Of a stretch of 64,000 bases of DNA, positions 10,926-20,298 are shown in pieces. This DNA comes from UBA5070 sp035604215. GTDB lineage: Bacteria > Fibrobacterota > Fibrobacteria > UBA5070. Under the pieces are notes generated by a model that ran no database searches, had not been told where the DNA came from, and was given only the letters and a program-made list of their open reading frames with translations. The stretch covers positions 1 through 64,000 of the forward strand of contig DATNIW010000042.1 in NCBI GenBank assembly GCA_035604215.1, given 5' to 3'. The translations under genes were made by a program, and so were the position numbers. The first letter of the stretch is position 1; every line of letters begins with the position of its first letter.

Positions 10926-10944
10926 TCCTAATTTGATCCCATCC

Positions 10945-13041
10945 ATGTCCAGCTCCAGTCGAGCATCCGACATCCCGACCTTCGCTCTCATGGTCACCCG
11001 CCTGGATGGCTGGTACCAGAGCCAGGTGTGGCACGGGGCGTCCAGCGCGGCCAGGCTCCTGGGAGTGCGTCTCGTCGGTCTGGTGGGAAGCGCCTACGAC
11101 GACCCGGAGACCAGAGGGGGTCCGGTCGAGATCTTCGACCTCGCCCGGATGAAGGAGATCGACGGTTACCTGATCCCCACCGGCACGCTCTGCAACTTCA
11201 CCGGACCCGCACCGGTTCTGGATCTTCTGCGTCGGCTTCCCAAGCGCCCCATCGTCAGCATCGGTCTGGAGATGCCCGGAATGGCCTCCGTGGTGCCGGA
11301 CGGAGGCGGGATGGATTCCATCGCCCACCATCTCGCCGGCACCCACGGATTGCGCCGATTCGCCTACATCGGGGGGCCCGAATCGAATCCGGACGCCCGT
11401 CGGCGGTGGGGGGATTGGATCAAGACCTTGGCGGAGTACGGCATCGCACAGGATCCGTCCCTGGTGGAAACCGGCGACTTCACGCTGGAATCCGGCCGCG
11501 AGGCGGCGGATCGGATCCTGGGTAGGGCCCGCCTCCCCCAGGCGATCGTGTGCGCGAACGATCCGATGGCCCTGGGCGTGCGCAAGGCGCTGTCCAAGAG
11601 AGGCCTGCGCATCCCCCACGACGTCCTGCTGACCGGGTACGACGACATCGAGGAAGCGCGCACCATGGTGCCTCCGTTGACCACGGTGAAGGCCGGCACC
11701 TACCAGGTCGCCTTCCGGGCCATGGAGATGCTGCTGGACCTGCACCGCGGCGGAAAACCCAGTCAGGTGACCACACCCACCGACCTGGCCTTGAGACGCT
11801 CCTGCGGATGCCATGCCGGAGCGGCCACCACGTCGATCCCCCACCTGCTCGCGGAGTCCGCCGGGGTTCCCGCCCCGAACACGCTCCGGCAACTCCTGTC
11901 GAAGCCGGGTTCCCAGGACGCCTTCCTCGACCGCATGGAAGAGACCTTGGACGGCGCCGAGCACGCGGAGATCGACCTTTGGGAGGAAAACCTCCTGCTC
12001 GCCGCGTGCCCGGTTCCTCCCCCCGAGGCCTCCCGCGCGCTGGTGGCCGCCGAGGCCCTGGTCTCGCAGGCGCGGCACAGCCTGGACACGCGCCGTCGGC
12101 AATCCCTGCAGTACCTGATGCGGGTGCAATTCCAGGCCATCCAGACGCTCACCTACGACATCCCTCGCGACGAGCTGCCCTACCGCATCGTCGACGCGTT
12201 GCAGCCCTTCGCGGAAAACCGCCTCCGCCTCCTCCTGTTCCGGTCGGATTTTTCGGCGATCCCCCTGTCGGAAGGATTCTCCCGGCCCTTCACCTTCGCC
12301 TTGGACACGCACAAGAGACGGATCGGCCCCCCCGGCCACGATCTTCTGCTCCCCCGCGACGACAAGCTCGCCGGCACCTGGGCGACGCTCTCCCTCTCGC
12401 TGGGGAACGAACACTTCGGTGTGGTCCAGGTACGGGACTGGAATTCGAACGAACTGTTCCTGGAAAGCCTCCGGCTTTCGCTCACGATGCTGCTGTCGGG
12501 CATCCAGAAGGCGGCGCGGGAAAACCAGATCAAGGAAGAGCTGGTACGGCTCGCGCGGCGCGACGACCTCACCGGCCTCCTGAACCGCCGGGGGCTTTTG
12601 GAGCAGGGGGCGATCCTGGTGCGGGCGGCCCAGCGGGGTCAACTGCGGATCGGCGTGGTGCTTTGCGACCTGGACGGCCTGAAGGAGATCAACGACGTGT
12701 ACGGACACGCCGACGGCGACATGGCCATCCGAAGCCTAGCCCGCGCGCTGGAGGACGGTTTCCGCCAGTCCGACGTCGTCGCGAGGCTCGGCGGGGACGA
12801 ATTCGCCGTCATTTCGCTGATCGCCGACGACGGGAACCTGGAGGGAGCCATCGCGAGGCTCCGCGAGGCGCTGGAACGCCGTTCGCACGAATTGGGAAGA
12901 CCATGGACGGCACGGACGAGCGCCGGTTGGATGGCCTGGAACCCCGGCGATGGACAGGACCTGGACAGCGTGCTCGCCCAGGCGGATGCGCTCCTCTACC
13001 ACGACAAGCGCGAGCGCAAGGCGGCCTCGCAGGGGTTCTGA
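10945..13041 (+). CDS. Diguanylate cyclase with LacI-type periplasmic-binding-protein sensor
   Basis: A 698-residue protein. Residues 1-280 match the sugar-binding core of LacI/XylR-type regulators (IPTFALMVTRLDGWYQSQVW, AIVCANDPMALGVRKAL, LLTGYDDIEEA) but the helix-turn-helix is absent. A middle region of about 250 residues is unassigned. The C-terminal GGDEF domain has DDLTGLLNRRG, the catalytic GGDEF at 616-620, and an inhibitory RxxD site (RQSD) five residues before it. It should make cyclic di-GMP in response to a small ligand, perhaps a sugar. With no signal peptide or transmembrane segment it is cytoplasmic. Start ATG 10945 is preferred to an in-frame TTG at 10933. Confidence 0.88.
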   Translation: MSSSSRASDIPTFALMVTRLDGWYQSQVWHGASSAARLLGVRLVGLVGSAYDDPETRGGPVEIFDLARMKEIDGYLIPTGTLCNFTGPAPVLDLLRRLPKRPIVSIGLEMPGMASVVPDGGGMDSIAHHLAGTHGLRRFAYIGGPESNPDARRRWGDWIKTLAEYGIAQDPSLVETGDFTLESGREAADRILGRARLPQAIVCANDPMALGVRKALSKRGLRIPHDVLLTGYDDIEEARTMVPPLTTVKAGTYQVAFRAMEMLLDLHRGGKPSQVTTPTDLALRRSCGCHAGAATTSIPHLLAESAGVPAPNTLRQLLSKPGSQDAFLDRMEETLDGAEHAEIDLWEENLLLAACPVPPPEASRALVAAEALVSQARHSLDTRRRQSLQYLMRVQFQAIQTLTYDIPRDELPYRIVDALQPFAENRLRLLLFRSDFSAIPLSEGFSRPFTFALDTHKRRIGPPGHDLLLPRDDKLAGTWATLSLSLGNEHFGVVQVRDWNSNELFLESLRLSLTMLLSGIQKAARENQIKEELVRLARRDDLTGLLNRRGLLEQGAILVRAAQRGQLRIGVVLCDLDGLKEINDVYGHADGDMAIRSLARALEDGFRQSDVVARLGGDEFAVISLIADDGNLEGAIARLREALERRSHELGRPWTARTSAGWMAWNPGDGQDLDSVLAQADALLYHDKRERKAASQGF

Positions 13042-13075
13042 GGAACACCGGGGTTCCACCACCGCGAATCGGGCG

Positions 13076-13105
13076 TTGGTGGGATGGCATCCGACGAGAT
13101 ATATT
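13076..13105 (+). promoter_or_regulatory. Candidate promoter of the hcp-like gene
   Basis: TTGGTG (13076-13081) and TATATT (13100-13105) are separated by 18 bases, a good sigma-70-type pair in the gap after the diguanylate cyclase gene. It predicts a 5' untranslated region of about 70 bases before the ATG at 13181. Confidence 0.45.
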
Positions 13106-13180
13106 GGCGTTCGAAGGGCGCGCTTCCGTTCCACGCGATCGAGACGTTCCCGGATCCCACCCCATCCCTGGACATTTCCC

Positions 13181-13726
13181 ATGCGATCACGCCTCCATCC
13201 GATCGGACTCGCGTTCACCATGTTCTTGGCGGCAAGCGCCTGGTCGACCGAATTCCAGTACCTGTTCATCCAGGGACAGAAGAGCGGCGAGATCAAGGGT
13301 TCCGTCACCGCCAAGGGAGAGGAGGGGTCCATCCTGGTGGACTCCATCTCCCACGAGATCGCCATCCCTCTCGACGCGCAGACCGGGTCGTCAGCCGCGA
13401 AGCGCCAGCACAAGCCCTTCGTGGTCGATGCCCAGGTCGACAGGGCCTGGGCGCCGCTCTACAATCTTTTCGTGACCGGCGAATCCCTGACCCGGGTCGA
13501 ATTGCGGGTTGCGGCCCCCAATGCGACCAAGACCATGACCATCCAGCGCAAGGTGCTCCTCACCAACGCGTCCATCGTGGGCATCCGGCAGTTCACGGTG
13601 AACGGCTCCAACGGCAAGCCGGACCACGACGAACTCAGGATTTCCTTCACCTACCAGAAGATCGGGTGGGACTGGGTCGAGGGTTCGATCACGGCAAAGG
13701 ACGATTGGCTTCCGCCGTCCCCGTGA
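13181..13726 (+). CDS. Hcp-family protein (type VI secretion tube fold) with N-terminal signal peptide
   Basis: A 181-residue protein whose residues about 25-180 follow the Hcp1 fold: FQYLFIQGQKSGEIKG, the KPFVVDAQVDRAWAPLYNL strand-helix block, and the C-terminal FTYQKIGWDWVEGSIT-AKDDW block typical of Hcp. Hcp normally forms hexameric rings of the type VI secretion tube and has no leader. Here the N-terminus (MRSRLHPIGLAFTMFLAASAWS) looks like a Sec signal peptide, so the protein is probably exported on its own. No other type VI genes are in the window. The ATG has no strong ribosome-binding site. Confidence 0.8.
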   Translation: MRSRLHPIGLAFTMFLAASAWSTEFQYLFIQGQKSGEIKGSVTAKGEEGSILVDSISHEIAIPLDAQTGSSAAKRQHKPFVVDAQVDRAWAPLYNLFVTGESLTRVELRVAAPNATKTMTIQRKVLLTNASIVGIRQFTVNGSNGKPDHDELRISFTYQKIGWDWVEGSITAKDDWLPPSP

Positions 13727-13744
13727 AGGGACCCAACCCGCTTT

Positions 13745-14758
13745 TCAAGCGACTTGAACCCTGAGCAGTTCCTTCTCCCGATCCAGAAGGGAATGCGCCT
13801 CGTGCGCCTCTTCCAGGGAAAGCCGGGCGCAGGGCAGGGCTTCCAGCCGGGCGGATAACGCGGGGAGGCGCCGGGCTGAGACGTTCCAATCTTCGGGGGA
13901 GGTGCCGCCCATGGTGGTCCACGAGGCTTCCGCTGCCGCCAGCCGATCGGGCAGCGCGGAAACGTTCTTCCAGGGAACGAAGGCGGCGACGGCCGTTCCC
14001 GGTGACAGGAGATCCAACGCGGATTGGACGGATTCCGCCTTCCCGTCGAAAAGGAGAACGAGGTCCGCCGGCCCGCACAATGCCTCGCGTGCGGCGCCCG
14101 CGTCGGCGACCACCTCGTGGTATCCATGGGTCCCGCTACCGAAGCGGGATTCCGGATCCAGCAGCACCCGGCGTCGGGGCCCCTCCAGGGCCATGCCGGC
14201 CAGCGCCGAAGGCAGATCGGCACCGATGGCCAGGATCCTGTTCCTGCGAGGAAACAGGCGCTCCAGTCTCAGGATGCGGGCCAAGGGTTCCAGCAGGGAC
14301 GCGGCGCCGGGCTCCAGGTCGGAGGGCAGGGCGATGGTGCCCCGTCTGGCCGACCAGGGATGCAGGACCCGATGGCGAGAGAACCATCCCGGCCCCGAAG
14401 ATCGGATTCGGGCATCCAGGCAGAGGGAAGGACATCCCGCCTTGCAGGACGGGCAGAACCCGCACGGCGGGGAAGGATGGGAGAAGAGTCGGAGTCCGGG
14501 AACCACGCGCGACTGCTCCTGGCAGGCGAGGACTTCCCAGGCGGCGGAAGCACCCGGCAGCCAGTGACGTTCCGAACGGAACACGGAGGCCGCCACCAGG
14601 GACAAGATCAGCCCACCGTCCTCCGGCGAGGGAAGCCGAACCGTCTCGGGGACCCAATCGCCCGGCCGATTCCCCAGAGCAAGGGTCTGTTCGGGCAAGG
14701 CTTCGAGGTGGATCCAGTCGGAACCGAGGTCCATGGATCCAATGTAGTGCGGTGGCAA
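13745..14758 (-). CDS. Degenerate zinc alcohol-dehydrogenase-like protein (MDR-like)
   Basis: A 337-residue protein resembling medium-chain dehydrogenases. A cysteine cluster CGFCPSCKAGCPSLC matches the structural-zinc loop. The catalytic GHE motif is not recognisable, and the expected glycine-rich nucleotide loop is replaced by AIGADLPSALAG, so it is either very divergent or no longer an oxidoreductase. The start at 14758 is TTG preceded by GGAGA at 6 bases; an ATG at 14734 is an alternative but lacks a spaced ribosome-binding site. It is single, divergent from the activase gene, and converges on the hcp-like gene 18 bases away. Confidence 0.55.
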   Translation of the reverse strand: MPPHYIGSMDLGSDWIHLEALPEQTLALGNRPGDWVPETVRLPSPEDGGLILSLVAASVFRSERHWLPGASAAWEVLACQEQSRVVPGLRLFSHPSPPCGFCPSCKAGCPSLCLDARIRSSGPGWFSRHRVLHPWSARRGTIALPSDLEPGAASLLEPLARILRLERLFPRRNRILAIGADLPSALAGMALEGPRRRVLLDPESRFGSGTHGYHEVVADAGAAREALCGPADLVLLFDGKAESVQSALDLLSPGTAVAAFVPWKNVSALPDRLAAAEASWTTMGGTSPEDWNVSARRLPALSARLEALPCARLSLEEAHEAHSLLDREKELLRVQVA

Positions 14759-14819
14759 CTTGTCTCTCCGATGGACGAGGGATTGTTTCTTTTTGATGTC
14801 GGAAAGGGAGATTCAGACC

Positions 14820-14827
14820 TAGATTTC
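14820..14827 (+). promoter_or_regulatory. -10-like element of the activase gene (TAGATTTC)
   Basis: TAGATTTC ends 5 bases before an in-frame ATG at 14833 and about 50 bases before the ATG at 14878. It belongs to the TAnnTT group. It allows either a leaderless start at 14833 or a short leader carrying the GAGGAGA ribosome-binding site for 14878. Confidence 0.35.
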
Positions 14828-14877
14828 CAGATATGCAGGTCCGATCAGCCCAGGACCGATTCTCTCGAGGAGATCCC

Positions 14878-17800
14878 ATGTCCGCCTCAACCGACCAGAC
14901 GTACAGCCAGTTGCGCAGAGGACTGGGGATCGACATCGGTGCCGCCAGCGTCAAGGCGTGCTGCGTCGAAGACGGCACGATCGTCTGGTCCGAATCCCGA
15001 CCGCACGACGGCGATCTCCCCGGAACGCTGCGTCGGATCTTGACGGAACACGCCGTGAAGCCGGGCATCCCCACCTTGATCACCGGCCAGGAGGGACGGC
15101 GACAATTCCGGGTTCCCGACCGCATCGCCCCCGCCGCGGTGGAACGGGCCGTGGGCCTTCTGGGCGAACGCGTCGAAGCCGTCGTGTCGGTGGGTGGAGA
15201 AGACCTGGTGGTCTACACCCTGGATTCCCATGGCCGCATCCAGAACACGTACGCCGGCAACAAGTGCGCCTCGGGGACGGGTGAATTCTTCGCGCAGCAG
15301 CTCAAGCGCATGGGCTTGGGCGTCGACGTCGTCTTCGATCCCGCCTTGGACAACTCCACGGCCTGCAGCCTTTCGTCGCGTTGCTCGGTGTTCATGAAGA
15401 GCGACTGCACGCACAAGCTGAACAAGGGCGAGGCCGACAAGAACGACATCGTCCTGTCCCTCTCCAAGGTCATGTCCCGCAAGGTGGTGGATTTCCTTCG
15501 CCGCGCCCGCGTCACCGAAGGGCGGGTGCTTCTCAGCGGAGGCGCCACGAAGAATCCCCACCTGGTCCGGTACCTGCGCGAAGAGCTTCCCTCCGTGGTG
15601 TTCGTGGTGCCGGAGCAGGCACCCTGGTTCGAGGCCTGGGGCGTGGCGGACATCGCCGTCTGGGAAGGCGAACCTCTGCCGGCCCTGGAGTTCCTCATGG
15701 GCGACGCGGCGGTGAGCTACCCGCGTGCACCGTCGCTGGCGCTGGCCGTGGACCGCGTCACCTTCGCACCCTCCCAACGAGGTCGGATCCGACCCGGACG
15801 CAAGTACGTGCTGGGGGTGGACGGCGGATCCACCACCACGAAGGTGGTGCTCCTGGACATGGAGACCAAGGAGATCGTGGCCAGCCACTACGGCCGCACC
15901 CTGGGCGATCCCGTGGTGTCGCTGCGCCACTGCCTGGAATCCGTGCGCACGCAGATCCGCGCGGCGCTGGGGCCCGACGCCGAGGCCGACATCCGCCTGG
16001 TGGCGACCACAGGCAGTTCCAGGGAACTGTTGGGGGTCTTTTGCGAGACGGACGGGGTCTACAACGAGATCATCGCCCACACGGTGGGTGTGACGTTCTT
16101 CGACCCCGACATCGACACCATCTTCGAGATCGGCGGCCAGGACGCGAAGTACGTGAACCTGAGGAACAGGGTCCCGGTCGACTACGCGATGAACGAGGCG
16201 TGCAGCGCGGGCACGGGATCGTTCCTGGAGGAAAGCGCCGCCGGAGACCTGGACATCCACAAACCGGAACTCATCGGACCGGCCGCACTGGCCGCGACGG
16301 CGCCCCTGCGTTTCGGGGAACACTGTTCGGCGTTCATCAATTCGGACATCCGCAAGGCCATCCAGCAGGGGGCCACACGCGACGACATCCTGGCGGGGCT
16401 GGTCCTGTCCATCGTGTCCAACTACCTGAACCGCGTGGTGGGGAACCGCCGCGTGGGCAAGCGCATCGTGCTGCAGGGCGGCGTGGCGAAGAACCCCGCC
16501 GTTCCCATGGCCTTCGCCTCGCTGCTGGACAAGGACATCGTCGTGCCCCCGGATCCGGAATTGATGGGTTGCTTCGGCGTGGCGCTCCTCGCCTTGGAGA
16601 AGAACGCCGCCGGCGATCTGGAGCAGGGGGAGTGGACGCTCGCGAACCTCCTTGCCCGCGAAGTCAGCCATGGCAAGACCTACCGCTGCAAGGCCTGCGA
16701 GAATCTCTGTCCCATCCAGATCCTGGACGTGGAAGGCCACAAGTACCACTTCGGCGGGAGGTGCAACCGATACGCCAACCAGCGCAGGAAGTCCACGGGA
16801 GAGGACGCGGTGGATTGGGTCGACAAGCGCAGGGAGCTCTACTTCGAACGCTTCGCCGCGGACATCGCGACCCTTCCCGACTCCGCGACGGTGGTGGCCG
16901 TGCCGGAGGCGTTTTCCGTCCATACGCTCTGGCCGCTGTATTCCAACTTCTTCGCGCGACTGGGCGTCAAGCCCCGCCTCGTCTCCGCGCTGGACGAAGC
17001 CGGCATCGCCAAGTGCGAATCCAGCTATTGCTATCCGGCGGAGCTGGCGCACGCCGTGACGGAAACCGCCCGCAAGTCCGACGCGGAATGGTATTTCCTG
17101 CCCCAGTTCAAGGCGATGCCCTCCTACCAGGAAGACATCCACGCGTGCCTGTGCCCCATCATGCAGGGGGTGCCGTACTACCTGCGCACGGCGCTGGGCC
17201 TGGACGATTCCAAGATCCTCCGGCCCGTGCTGGACTTCACGACGGGATTCGACGAAGGCTCGGAGCCCATGGTGGACGTGGCCGTGCAGCTGGGATTCTC
17301 CCGGTCGCAAGGTCGCAAGGCCTGGTCTTTCGCCCTGGAACGCCAGAAGGCCTGCTACGAGGAAGGTCGGCGCATCGGCGCCGAAGTGGTCGCCAAGGCG
17401 GCGGAATCGAAGAAACCGGTGATCGCCCTGTTCGGACGCCCCTACAACGCCCTCACCAGCCAGGCCAACATGGGAATCCCCCGCAAGTTCGCGACCCGCG
17501 GCTACACGGTGATCCCCTTCGACTTCATGCCGATCTCCGACGAGGAGATCACCGACAACATGTACTGGTACTACGGCCAGCAGAACCTGAAGGCCGCCGT
17601 GCAGATCAAGAACCACCCGAACCTGTTCATGTGCTTCGTCACCAACTTCTCCTGCGCGCCCGACAGCTTCATCCTCCACTACCTGCGCTGGATCCACAAC
17701 ACCAAGCCCTTCCTGATCCTGGAGCTGGACAGCCACACCGCCGACGCCGGGGTGGACACCCGCATCGAGGCGTTCCTGGACATCGTGGAAGGGTACCGGC

Positions 17801-19236
17801 GCGCGGACATCGCCGAGGAGTCCATGATGGTGGACCCCGACTGGCAGATCCAGTTGGAAGGCAAGAAGACCTGCGTGCGGAACAACCTGACCAACGAGGT
17901 GGTGGACCTGACCGACAGGCGCGTGAAGCTCCTTTGGCCCTCCATGGGGCAGATCGGAACCCGCCTCCTTTCCGGCATCTCCAAGTCCCACGGCATCGAT
18001 TCCGAGGCACTCCCGGAGGCCGACGTCAACACCGCGGGCCGCGCCCGCGCGGTGGCGTCCGGCAAGGAATGCATTCCGTCGCTCCTGGTGCTGGGAGCCT
18101 TCCTGGATTGGTTCGCCAAGCACGAGATCGACCCCGAGCGCGTCTATGTGCTGTTCATGCCCCTGACCACCGGTCCCTGCCGAACCGGACAGTACGCCAT
18201 CTTCTACGAGAACCTGTTCCGCGAACTGGGCTACCGCAACGTGCTCTGCCTGTCGCTGAATTCGGACAATTCCTACACGGAGCTGGGTTCCGACTGGAGC
18301 ACGCGCGCCTTCGTCGGGGTGCTGGTGTCGGACTACCTGCGCGACATCCGCAACACCCTGGTCGCCTTGGCCATGGACCTGGACACCGCCCTGGAGACCA
18401 TGAGGATCATCGAAAACGAGGTGGTCGAGGCCACCGAGGCGGGCGTGGACAAGATGTGGCAGAGGTTCCCCGAGTGGGTGGACCGGCTGGAGGCGATCTC
18501 GCTCAAGAAGACCCTGGCCGAATCCCGGAAGGTCCTGGTGGTGGGAGAAATCTTCGTGCGACGGGACGAATATTCGGTTTCGCCGCTCACCAACATCCTG
18601 GCGGAACGGGGGATCGTGACCAAGATCGCCGGACTCGGCGAATGGATCCACTACCTGGACTGGGACCAGATCCGCCGCTACAAGAAGCGGCTGGCGGCGC
18701 TCCCGCTCTGGAAACGCCCCCTGTCCTGGGAGGCGCGGAAGCTGGCGTGGCAGAAGATCGAGATGATGTGGAAGCACCGCCAGGAGGTCCGGCTCCTCAA
18801 GCTCCTTTCTCGCAGCGGTCTGGTGGCCCCGGCGGACCACGACATGGAGGCCACCATGCTTCGTTCGCTGGAGTTCGGCGATCCCGAACTGGAAAGCGAA
18901 GCCTCCCTCTCGCCCGCCGTGGCGGCGATCGCGATGGAGAACGGGTGGGACGGAATCGCCATCATCTCGCCTTTCGCCTGCCTCCCCGGACGCCTGATCG
19001 AAGCCACCTACGGGCCATGGGCGCGCCAACGGGGCCTGCCCGTGATCGCCATCGAAAACGACGGCAACGCCTATCCCCCCAACGTGATCAGCCGCATCGA
19101 GATCTTCGCCCACAACGTGTCGCGCGGCCTCAGGGGCGACGGTCTGCAGGACGATCCCCTCCTGCCGGAAGCATGCGAAACGGAGGAATCTTCCGCGAAC
19201 TTTGCTACTAAGCGGAAGGAACTCCAACCGAGGTGA
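14878..19236 (+). CDS. 2-hydroxyacyl-CoA dehydratase activase-like protein (double BadF/BadG domain, DUF2229)
   Basis: A 1452-residue fusion. Two ASKHA ATPase domains of the BcrAD/BadFG type come first: LGIDIGAASVK (about residue 17) with NKCASGTGEFF, and GVDGGSTTTK (about 314) with IGGQDAKYV and NEACSAGTGSF. The cysteines in CASGTG/CSVF and CSAGTG/CSAF are those that hold the bridging [4Fe-4S] cluster in HgdC. A cysteine-rich linker CKACENLCP follows near 603, then a DUF2229 region and an HgdB-like C-terminal half. Such giant proteins are widespread in anaerobes; they are predicted to use ATP to drive low-potential electron transfer, but the substrate is unknown. GAGGAGA five bases before ATG 14878 decides the start; ATG 14833 is an alternative. 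The epimerase gene begins four bases after its stop. Confidence 0.88.
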   Translation: MSASTDQTYSQLRRGLGIDIGAASVKACCVEDGTIVWSESRPHDGDLPGTLRRILTEHAVKPGIPTLITGQEGRRQFRVPDRIAPAAVERAVGLLGERVEAVVSVGGEDLVVYTLDSHGRIQNTYAGNKCASGTGEFFAQQLKRMGLGVDVVFDPALDNSTACSLSSRCSVFMKSDCTHKLNKGEADKNDIVLSLSKVMSRKVVDFLRRARVTEGRVLLSGGATKNPHLVRYLREELPSVVFVVPEQAPWFEAWGVADIAVWEGEPLPALEFLMGDAAVSYPRAPSLALAVDRVTFAPSQRGRIRPGRKYVLGVDGGSTTTKVVLLDMETKEIVASHYGRTLGDPVVSLRHCLESVRTQIRAALGPDAEADIRLVATTGSSRELLGVFCETDGVYNEIIAHTVGVTFFDPDIDTIFEIGGQDAKYVNLRNRVPVDYAMNEACSAGTGSFLEESAAGDLDIHKPELIGPAALAATAPLRFGEHCSAFINSDIRKAIQQGATRDDILAGLVLSIVSNYLNRVVGNRRVGKRIVLQGGVAKNPAVPMAFASLLDKDIVVPPDPELMGCFGVALLALEKNAAGDLEQGEWTLANLLAREVSHGKTYRCKACENLCPIQILDVEGHKYHFGGRCNRYANQRRKSTGEDAVDWVDKRRELYFERFAADIATLPDSATVVAVPEAFSVHTLWPLYSNFFARLGVKPRLVSALDEAGIAKCESSYCYPAELAHAVTETARKSDAEWYFLPQFKAMPSYQEDIHACLCPIMQGVPYYLRTALGLDDSKILRPVLDFTTGFDEGSEPMVDVAVQLGFSRSQGRKAWSFALERQKACYEEGRRIGAEVVAKAAESKKPVIALFGRPYNALTSQANMGIPRKFATRGYTVIPFDFMPISDEEITDNMYWYYGQQNLKAAVQIKNHPNLFMCFVTNFSCAPDSFILHYLRWIHNTKPFLILELDSHTADAGVDTRIEAFLDIVEGYRRADIAEESMMVDPDWQIQLEGKKTCVRNNLTNEVVDLTDRRVKLLWPSMGQIGTRLLSGISKSHGIDSEALPEADVNTAGRARAVASGKECIPSLLVLGAFLDWFAKHEIDPERVYVLFMPLTTGPCRTGQYAIFYENLFRELGYRNVLCLSLNSDNSYTELGSDWSTRAFVGVLVSDYLRDIRNTLVALAMDLDTALETMRIIENEVVEATEAGVDKMWQRFPEWVDRLEAISLKKTLAESRKVLVVGEIFVRRDEYSVSPLTNILAERGIVTKIAGLGEWIHYLDWDQIRRYKKRLAALPLWKRPLSWEARKLAWQKIEMMWKHRQEVRLLKLLSRSGLVAPADHDMEATMLRSLEFGDPELESEASLSPAVAAIAMENGWDGIAIISPFACLPGRLIEATYGPWARQRGLPVIAIENDGNAYPPNVISRIEIFAHNVSRGLRGDGLQDDPLLPEACETEESSANFATKRKELQPR

Positions 19237-19240
19237 TGCC

Positions 19241-20281
19241 ATGGACGTGCTAGTGATCGGCGGAACGGGGCTGATATCGACCGCCATCGTGCAGGGGTTG
19301 CTGGACCGCGGCGACCGGGTGACGCTCTTCAACCGCGGAGAGACGCCGGTCCGGTTCCATGGGGAGGTGGAACGGTTGCTCGGGAACAGGTGGGAGGCGG
19401 GGTCGTTGGAGAAGTCCGTCTCGGGCCGCAGATGGGACGCCGTGATCGACATGGCCGCTTTCGCGCCCCAAAACGGCACCCAACTCGTGGATACCTTCTG
19501 GGGCAAGACGGGTCAGGTCCTGTTCTGCTCCACCTCTTGCGTGTACGGCGGGCCGGCCGACCAGCTCCCCATCAGGGAAAGCTCCCCCCGGCGTCCCTTC
19601 GGGATGTACGGAATCAACAAGGCGGCCATCGAGACCATCCTCCTGGAGCACGACGGGCGCGAAGGAACGCGTGCCACCGTGCTGCGCCCCTCCTACACCA
19701 CGGGCGAGGGAACGACGGCTTGCGGGCTTCTTTTCGACGACTCCCTGGTGTCGCGGATGCGCGCGGGCCTTCCCTCCATCGTCATGGACGATGGGACCTG
19801 TCCCTGGGCCATCGCCCACGTGTCCGACGTCGCTCGGGGCTTCGTGGCCTCCCTGGGAAATCCCAAGGCCTTCGGGAACGACTACCACCTGACCTCGCAC
19901 GAACACACCGATTGGAACGGCGTGTACCGCACACTGGCCCAAGCCGCCGGAGCCGATCCGGAGATCGTCCACATCCCCTCCGGGTGGCTCCGCCAGGTGG
20001 CCCCTCGGCGCAGCTTGGGAGCATGGTTCATCTACCGCTTTCCCAGCGTCTACGACAATTCCAAGGCCGAACGCGACCTCGGCTTCGCCACGACGGTGCC
20101 TCTCGTGGAGACCTTCCGCCGACAGATCCGGTGGATGGAAGAGAGCGGAACCCTGAAGGCGGTCGACCAGGAACCCTGCCAGGACATCCTGCTCGAGGGC
20201 TGGAGGCGCCACGCCCAATGGCTCGGCGACGACCCTCGCTGGGTGGACTGGAATCCCTGGGGAAACAACACGGAGAATTGA
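19241..20281 (+). CDS. NAD-dependent epimerase/dehydratase family protein (extended SDR)
   Basis: A 346-residue extended short-chain dehydrogenase/reductase. The N-terminus VLVIGGTGLISTAIV is the NAD-binding Rossmann loop. The catalytic set is STSCVYGG with YGINK (YxxxK) about 30 residues later, and an RPSYTTGEG loop follows. Such proteins oxidise or epimerise nucleotide sugars. GAGGTGATGCC, overlapping the activase stop, provides the ribosome-binding site, so the two genes are co-transcribed. The substrate is not predictable, and a link to the activase is only by operon context. Confidence 0.85.
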   Translation: MDVLVIGGTGLISTAIVQGLLDRGDRVTLFNRGETPVRFHGEVERLLGNRWEAGSLEKSVSGRRWDAVIDMAAFAPQNGTQLVDTFWGKTGQVLFCSTSCVYGGPADQLPIRESSPRRPFGMYGINKAAIETILLEHDGREGTRATVLRPSYTTGEGTTACGLLFDDSLVSRMRAGLPSIVMDDGTCPWAIAHVSDVARGFVASLGNPKAFGNDYHLTSHEHTDWNGVYRTLAQAAGADPEIVHIPSGWLRQVAPRRSLGAWFIYRFPSVYDNSKAERDLGFATTVPLVETFRRQIRWMEESGTLKAVDQEPCQDILLEGWRRHAQWLGDDPRWVDWNPWGNNTEN

Positions 20282-20298
20282 TAGGTTGTGCCCGATGC

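Noticed and set aside
10293..10997. N-terminal extension of the IleRS frame through the cupin gene
   Set aside because: The cupin gene on the other strand explains this region, and IleRS homology starts at MLQFREPEK.
14887..19506. Very long open frame on the strand opposite the activase gene
   Set aside because: High GC leaves antisense frames open; its translation is Arg/Gly/His-rich low complexity without motifs, while the plus-strand protein has clear family motifs.
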